Part shown: piece by piece, positions 58,208-64,000 of the stretch
Layout: every line of letters begins with the position of its first letter
Position numbering within the stretch: position 1 is the first letter of the stretch
Assembly: GCF_030704535.1 (NCBI RefSeq)
Contig: NC_081822.1
Location: 1,436,001-1,500,000, forward strand
Source: Vitis vinifera
Taxonomy: Eukaryota; Streptophyta; Magnoliopsida; Vitales; Vitaceae
Direction of reading: 5' to 3'
Length of the DNA stretch: 64,000 nt
Translations under genes and position numbers: made by a program
The notes under the pieces: model-generated
What the model was told of the DNA's origin: nothing
The model's input: the letters and a program-made list of their open reading frames with translations, nothing else
Databases searched by the model: none

Positions 58208-59692
58208 CTCGCTCCTGAGTGCTGACTATGCAGTTCAGGCTTGGGTTTTTGTTTTGGACGTTTAATAGAGGACTATGGGCCTAGTAGAGTCACAGCTCCA
58301 TTGAAGACAATTTCCAGCCTGATTTTGGTTTTCTGAGCCCATTTATTTGAAATTTTGGCTTTGACCATTTAGCTCGGTTTGTTTCCTTTCACGGCAAAGG
58401 CTAGTTTTAGAACTTAAATACATCTTGCCCAGTATTTATAAAATCTATGCAAAATTTAAAATAAACTTGAATAAGTGACTAATAGTTCATAATTTTCTTA
58501 GATTATTCAATTGAAATGAATCTTCTTGTGATTGGTAATAGACATAAAAACTTATGATAACACTTCAAACACATTTAGTAATAGGGTTTGGTTATATGAT
58601 ATCAATTAGTAGCCTTTCCATAAGCCTAGAGTATCACAAATGCACCTTGGATATGTATTTTTAACCGCAATTAACATGTAAATGGTCGTGCATACAAGAG
58701 ACTCAATTTAAGTCCAACTTAATATCATTTTTCAAACTCGAATTGAGTTTGAGTTGGTTGGATTATACTTGAACTGATTGGATTGTATAATTTCAAATTC
58801 ATCCATAATATTTTTTTAAATATTTATAAGAAAATTTATATAATAAATAACAAAAGTTTTCAAACAACAAAAATAAATAAATTTATATATATTTAAAAAC
58901 AAATGAAAAAGCATATAATATTAAAATTTTTAAAAGAAAATAAATATTATTATATAGGTTAATATATATGATAAATATTATAAAAATATTAAACAAGTTA
59001 ACGTTAGACTCATTATTCAATGGGTTCAATTCAAATTGGGATTCATTTAAAAAAACTTAACCTAAATTCAACTCAAGTATAGAAAATAATGACCCATCAA
59101 AATAAGGTTGGATTGGACCATCCCATCAAGTTTCATCCATTCCCATATATTTATACGATTATATCCATCTTACATGTTTATATTCATATTTAACCATTTC
59201 AATTTCACGTAAATGGAATGGTATGGATTGAAAGTTTGATATTGTACCAAAGCAATGCCATTGATATATTTTTTTCTTCATATTCTCATTTAATTTTAAA
59301 ATAACATATTATTATTGTTGTGTTCTAAAAGAACATTAGTAGGGTTTTTTTTTTTTTTTTTTTTTTAACAGACTATCAAATTACAAGACAACTAGGGGCT
59401 TTGATTCAGAAGTTTAAAAGCATGATTCAACTTCAATCTTGAAGATGGTAGATTGAAGCTGGACCCCCAAATTAATTGGTCGAAGGGTTGGCAGACGGAA
59501 TTCAACAGAAATAAGATCACCAAAGGATGAAAAGATTGTCTAAACCCACATCCCAAAATTAAACAGCAAAGCACCAGAAATCTCAGGAAAACACTAAATT
59601 GAAGACATCTCCATAACAGAAAATAAACAACTGAAGCCAAATGCATAGTCTCAGAACCGCATCAAAAGATCTGATTCACAGAAAGATCCATT
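58208..59692. other. AT-rich intergenic region
   Basis: The SNRNP25 promoter lies at the left end. The rest is AT-rich spacer with a 20-base-plus T run near 59347-59367. No gene is seen. The right end is the GST 3' flank. Confidence 0.55.
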
Positions 59693-60527
59693 TCAGGCGC
59701 TCTTGGGAGGCGGCGCTTTCTGCAAATCAACCACTTTCTTCCACGAATCTCTTCCCGATATCTCACTCCACCACCGACCCACATTCTTCCTCTTCGTAAA
59801 CATCTCTCCCTTCTCGGTAACACTCACCAGGTACTGCGTATTAGGCAGGTGAGAAAGATCAGCCAGTGTGAACTCATCGCCGGCCAAGAAACGGCTCTCG
59901 CCGAGCCTCTGCTCGTACACGTCGAGAACCTTAGCCAGCTTCTCCTCGCTCTGCTTGATCACACCCAAGTCTTGTTTCAGCTTCATTCGGGGCGCGAACG
60001 CCAGCTGAAACACCAGAGCTGAGCTTGGTGGGTTGAAGCTTTGCCCTTCCGCTTCAAGCCACTGTTCTATGGAAGCTTTCTCTAGTGGGTTTGTCCCGTA
60101 TAAGCGCTTGTTCCCCTGGTTTGCGTACTTCTCCGATACGTACCGACATATGGCTCTGGACTCTGGGGAAAATCGAATGATAATTTAGAAAAAGACAAAA
60201 AAATGGAATCAGATAGGAAGAAAAGATTGTGGGGTAGTGGGTAGTTACCAAAGAGGGAGATGCTCTCGTCTTGGAAAGATGGGACTTGGCCGAAGGGCTG
60301 TTACAGGGAAGGATGATAAGATTACGGAGAGAAACAGAGAGAGAGGAGAGATTATAATTATAAAGAGATGGCACCTGAATTTTGAGGTAATCTGGTTTCT
60401 TGTGTTCGCCTTTGGACATGTCGACGGGGATGAGTTGGAAGTTCACGTCTTTCTCCAGGAGGCAGGCCAAAACTCTAGATACAGCGGTGGACATGGGTGG
60501 TCCGTACACTTTCACAGGCGTCGCCAT
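59693..60527 (-). CDS. Glutathione S-transferase, phi class
   Basis: Conjugates glutathione to electrophiles or binds ligands such as flavonoids in the cytosol. Exons 60375-60527, 60249-60297 and 59693-60162 join in phase to 223 aa; three exons is the usual phi layout. The N-terminal thioredoxin-like domain shows VKVYGPPMSTAVSRVLACLL, with the likely catalytic Ser in MSTAVSR, then MSKGEHKKPDYLKIQPFGQV and FESRAICRYVSEKY (glutathione-site ES). The C-terminal helical domain has EQWLEAEGQSFNPP, LDVYEQRLGESRFLAGDEFT and LADLSHLPNTQYLV. It is nearer GSTF9-F13 types than GSTF2 types in these motifs. ATG 60527 is chosen because MATPVKVYGPP aligns with the family start; an ATG further upstream in frame at 60563 would add 12 residues. 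Confidence 0.94.
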
Positions 60528-62757
60528 TGGAGGACCTTCCGTGTGGCCGATAAGTTTCCACAAGCACTCCCACTATCACCACATTTATAGAGAGGAGAAC
60601 CTCTTTATCCTTTTTCTTCACAAGGTTATGGTTGAGGGGGCCACGTTTTCAAAAAGTGGGTTTAAGGCTTGTTTGCGACTCTTCTAATGTATCCCACTGT
60701 TTTTAAAATCTCCATAATACCCTCGTTCCACCGTCATTTTCTTCCTTGTAAATTTTCCGCTCAATTTGGAGAAAAGAAGTAATATATATAACAATTAAAT
60801 AATTAAAAATGGGGAAAAGTAGGTTTTAATTCATTAATACGAAAATATATATATAAAAAAATCTCGAATCTTTTAACTCAAATTTTTTTTATCTATTTAA
60901 AAATAATTTAAAATAATAAATCATCTAATTATTCTTTAAAATATCTATTTTACTTAATATATCAACAACTTTAATTAACAAATAAATTCTCTTTCCCTAT
61001 TTTTTAGATTTATTGTTATTATTATTATTATATTATTTAAGGTTTTTGTTCTCTATAAATAACATTTTGTAAATAATTTATTTATTTTCTCTTCTTTTCT
61101 ATTAACAAACATTCTAGGAAAAAATGAGTTGCTTTGAAGAATGAACATTAAAAAGGTGTTTGTAAAATGATAATAATAATATATTTAAAAGATTGATGTC
61201 AGTCACATGATAAGTAAAAAAAAAAAAAAAGTATTTTTAAGGAATAATTAAATAAATAATTCATATATATATTAAATTAAATAAAAATAATACTGAATAT
61301 TTTCGTATTACTTTAGTCAAAACCACTTTTTCCTAAAAAATGAAGGGGCCGGTGACGGGCTCACCAGTTGAGGAGGGGCCGCTATCCAAAATCGGAAGGC
61401 ATGTAGCCGTTGGGCCACACCAGAAAGCCCCACTTCCTCTTTCTTTTTTCACTTTATCTTTCGCTTTGCCTTTTCCTTTTTCCTTCTAATATTTTCGGTT
61501 TTATATTAAAATCCTTTTTCTTATATTTTGCGTTTTTCCTTTTACTTTTAAATTTCTTTTTATTTTTTTATTCTTTTTTCTGTTTTTTATTTTTAAAAGG
61601 AATTTTGTTATAAAAATACTTTTAATATGTTTTAAAAATATTATAAAAGAAGATAATTTATAATAACCATTAAAAATATTATTCCTTTTCCCTTTAATTT
61701 CCTTTTATTTTATTATTCTTTTTTCTTTTTCTAAATCTTTAAAATAAAAATAAATTATATATATATATATATATATACATAACTCTAAAATAATGTGGTA
61801 ATAGAAATGTTTTATTTAAAAGTGTTTTTGAAAAAAACTATTTATTAAGAATAACTTCAATAGTGATTTTAGAAAACGTTTTTAACATTTTTAACACTTA
61901 AAATTTTTATTAAACTTTCAAGTGTTAAAAAAATTATAAATATTTTCTAAGATTATTATCAAACACATTTTAAAAATTTGTTTAATAATGATTTTAAGAA
62001 GTATTTATAATATTTTTAACACTTAAAAATTTTTAATTTTTCAAATATTAGAAATGATAGTAACAGTTCTTAGAATCAGTGTCAAAACACAATGAGTTTA
62101 TTGATAATGGCTTTAAAAAGTGTTTTAATCCTTTCTAATACTTGAAAAATAAAAAAATTTAATAGCTAAAAAGATTAAAATCATTTTTTAGAATCACTAT
62201 CAAACGGATTCTAAGTGTATCTTTAGCTAATATTATAAATGATTTTTTTATATTTTTTTATATTTTTAAATTTTTATCAAAATATTTAATTTTTTTAAAA
62301 ATAATTTTTTATGTTTGAAGTAAAAGCTCTGTCAAATGGGTTCATAATATACAACAAAATAATGATTTTAACACTAAAAATATGTGAAAAGTAGTTGAAA
62401 GAAAAAACTACAAAAGTAAGAAGATATTTAAATTATTAGTTCATTGATAAGTTTGAAAAAGCATGATTCTAGATTCAAGAAAAACACTTCATTAATATTC
62501 CATATATGTATATTGCAAACTCTTAATACAAACAATTAACATAAGCTTAGGAGAATAGTTTCTGCCCTTGGACATTATAGAGAATATCTTATCTCCATCC
62601 TGGAGCATTACTCAAAAAAAGCACAGCATCCCACACTTATTCCACTGCCCTTAACTCATATAAGCTATGGGCATTACTACGGCATAGAGAATCCTGAAGG
62701 GTTTTGGTTGGAAAGTAGTGTATTCACTATTTCCTCATGCATGACAAGTAAATTCAA
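60528..62757. other. AT-rich intergenic region with MITE cluster
   Basis: The GST promoter is followed by AT-rich, T-rich spacer. It contains a TA run near 61757-61779 and three fold-back MITE copies at 61857-62213. The right end is the 3' flank of the MscS-like gene. No gene is seen. Confidence 0.55.
61857..62213. mobile_element. Cluster of three fold-back MITE copies
   Basis: Three palindromic units at about 61857-61970, 61979-62090 and 62095-62213 each have the order AATAGTGATTTTAGAAA.-type arm, TTTTTAACACTTAAAA or TAATACTTGAAAA centre, then TCAAGTGTTA/AAATATTAGAAATG and TTAGAATCA.T.TCAAA. They resemble the copy at 5086-5204 but are more AT-rich and decayed. Adjacent placement suggests serial insertion or duplication. 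Confidence 0.75.
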
Positions 62758-64000
62758 TTAGGAGGCGGCCAGTGAAACTAAACCTGGCATGGTTCTGATA
62801 TTCACATCAAGAGGCAGCATGCGGTATTCAATTTCGAGCTCCCTGAACACTTTGATCATCTCCTCAACCAAAAGGCTTCTCCTAGTAAATATCTCCACTG
62901 AATTCTGGCCGTTCATTGTGTGTGTAAGATACACTGCCATTTTAAGTTTGTTCAGTTCCTCCACGTCCTTGATGATTATCATTGGATCTGGATACCAGTG
63001 ATCGCTCTTCCTTTCTACATACCTGCATTTGGTAATGCAGAGGCAAATCAGAATGTCGGGCCAGTTTCCTAAATATCAGGCAGCATGACATGGGAAAAGG
63101 GAAAGTGAAGAATAATAAATTAAAGGATATATGCATCATCATACCGTTTTATTTTCTCTTTGAATGTGGCAATCTTTTTTACTGGAGTAGAGATGTGGAT
63201 ACAGAAAGCAATGGCCTCCACTATATCCATACTACGTTTGTAATTACAGATGGGCTTGGTAGCAAGAACAGAGTTGGGGTATATGACCATTTGGTTATCA
63301 CTCCTTAGAAACACGGTGGTTAATATGTTCATCTCCTCAACTACCACCTGGGATCAAATAAAAGTTAGGGAATAGGGATTCAGAAAGGCGATACTTAAAT
63401 GCTGCTGTTTAATGAAACAAACAACACCAAATTAAGATTTTCTTTACCTGGTTTCCATCTATTTCACAACGATCACCCACATCATATGGGTGCATCACAA
63501 ATAAGAAGATGATTGCTTCAAATGTTGTCTTGCATGTGTTCCCAAAAACAAACACCACCAGCAGAAGTTGAGAACTTATGAAGAGAAGGAAATGGGTGAT
63601 TGGAACTCCGAGAATAAGAAGGCAGATTATTGCAACGAGGACAGCTACAAACACATCCAACATTCGGTGGAGCTCATCTACAGCTGTTTTTGTATCATTG
63701 AGAGATGATGCGAGTTTCCTCCCTTCCTTAATTGCACTAACCTAAGAAACAGAAAAGATATGTTAAGTATTATGACATGTATGAGAGCATAAGATACCAT
63801 TAAGCCCAACTCAAGGAACAATAGAAGTGCCTGGCCTATCTACAGAGGGCATGAGAACATTCTCAGAGAATTCCGGATAATCCTGCATATGAACCAAGCT
63901 TTTCACACCTGGACTCAGAGCTCGGCCCCAACAGTACAAAAGCATTGACTGCTGTGGTGCACAGCAGAAATGATTGTGCAGTTGTCACTTACTCTGAAAT
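62758..64000 (-). CDS. MscS-like mechanosensitive channel, C-terminal part
   Basis: Plasma-membrane, stretch-gated ion channel of the MSL4-10 group. Minus-strand exons are 63993 to beyond the window end, 63448-63741, 63145-63347 and 62758-63022 (stop). About 255 C-terminal residues are visible; the N-terminal cytosolic region and first transmembrane helices are outside the window. Exon 63448-63741 carries a hydrophobic segment (MLDVFVAVLVAIICLLILGV) and the conserved pore-lining block LLLVVFVFGNTCKTTFEAII, followed by MHPYDVGDRCEIDG. Then come VVVEEMNILTTVFLRSDNQM and IYPNSVLATKPICNYKRS, the MscS beta-domain typical of MSL10-like proteins. The end is MPGLVSLAAS. No defects are seen in the visible part. 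MSL10 and its relatives cannot be told apart from this fragment. Confidence 0.92.

Noticed and set aside
1-64000. CRISPR arrays, phage-like modules or operons
   Set aside because: All genes have plant introns or belong to plant families. The short repeats lack the regular repeat-spacer pattern.

Overview
This window looks like nuclear DNA of a eudicot plant, most likely grapevine (Vitis) or a close relative. The evidence is long AT-rich introns and spacers, multi-exon plant gene families (RopGEF, PLS-class PPR, phi GST, MscS-like channel, Root_cap), a plant MIR394 hairpin, a plant U4 snRNA gene, and plant TRIM, copia, L1 and fold-back elements. No bacterial, organellar or CRISPR features were seen. 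The species call is an inference from general resemblance. Exon coordinates come from reading GT/AG junctions and checking reading phase by hand.

Layout, left to right. 1-2.9 kb is AT-rich spacer with an imperfect direct duplication. 2.9-7.0 kb (+) is a five-exon RopGEF, followed by spacer that holds a decayed duplicate of its own 3' end and a 187-bp tandem repeat. Near 11.4 kb (-) is a MIR394 hairpin with an exact 20-nt miR394. 11.5-18.5 kb is gene-poor and holds a repeat family with snRNA-like promoter motifs. 18.5-27 kb (-) is a 12-exon cytosolic alpha-amylase of the AMY2 type, whose introns carry a TRIM and an L1 tail. 29.7-31.8 kb (+) is an intron-less PPR gene. 32.4-34.2 kb (+) is a TruA/PUS1-type tRNA pseudouridine synthase. 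34.8-37.0 kb (-) is a copia fossil with paired LTRs. 37.8-38.9 kb (+) is an F-box/DUF295 gene. 41.5-42.5 kb (-) is a small CRAL-TRIO-like gene. 46.0-47.0 kb (+) is a Root_cap gene with an atypical N-terminus. 47.6-49.5 kb (-) is a DYW-class PPR gene. 49.6-49.9 kb (+) is a U4 snRNA gene with complete promoter and 3' box, divergent from the DYW gene. 51.7-54.0 kb (+) is an ARID-HMG protein. 55.1-55.8 kb (-) is a tandem TRIM array. 56.2-58.2 kb (-) is the U11/U12 snRNP 25 kDa protein. 59.7-60.5 kb (-) is a phi-class GST. 62.8-64.0 kb (-) is the C-terminal part of an MscS-like channel running off the window.

The genes do not form a pathway or operon; they are independent housekeeping and regulatory genes. 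Two relationships stand out. AMY2, the pseudouridine synthase and the ARID-HMG gene correspond, from memory, to neighbours in Arabidopsis (At1g76110-At1g76130), which suggests conserved microsynteny. A major-spliceosome RNA (U4) and a minor-spliceosome protein (SNRNP25) lie within 9 kb, probably by chance. The features most worth checking are the non-coding ones: MIR394, U4, the TRIM family in single and tandem form, and the USE/TATA-bearing repeats near 14.4-15.0 kb. I did not find a clear previously undescribed protein system.
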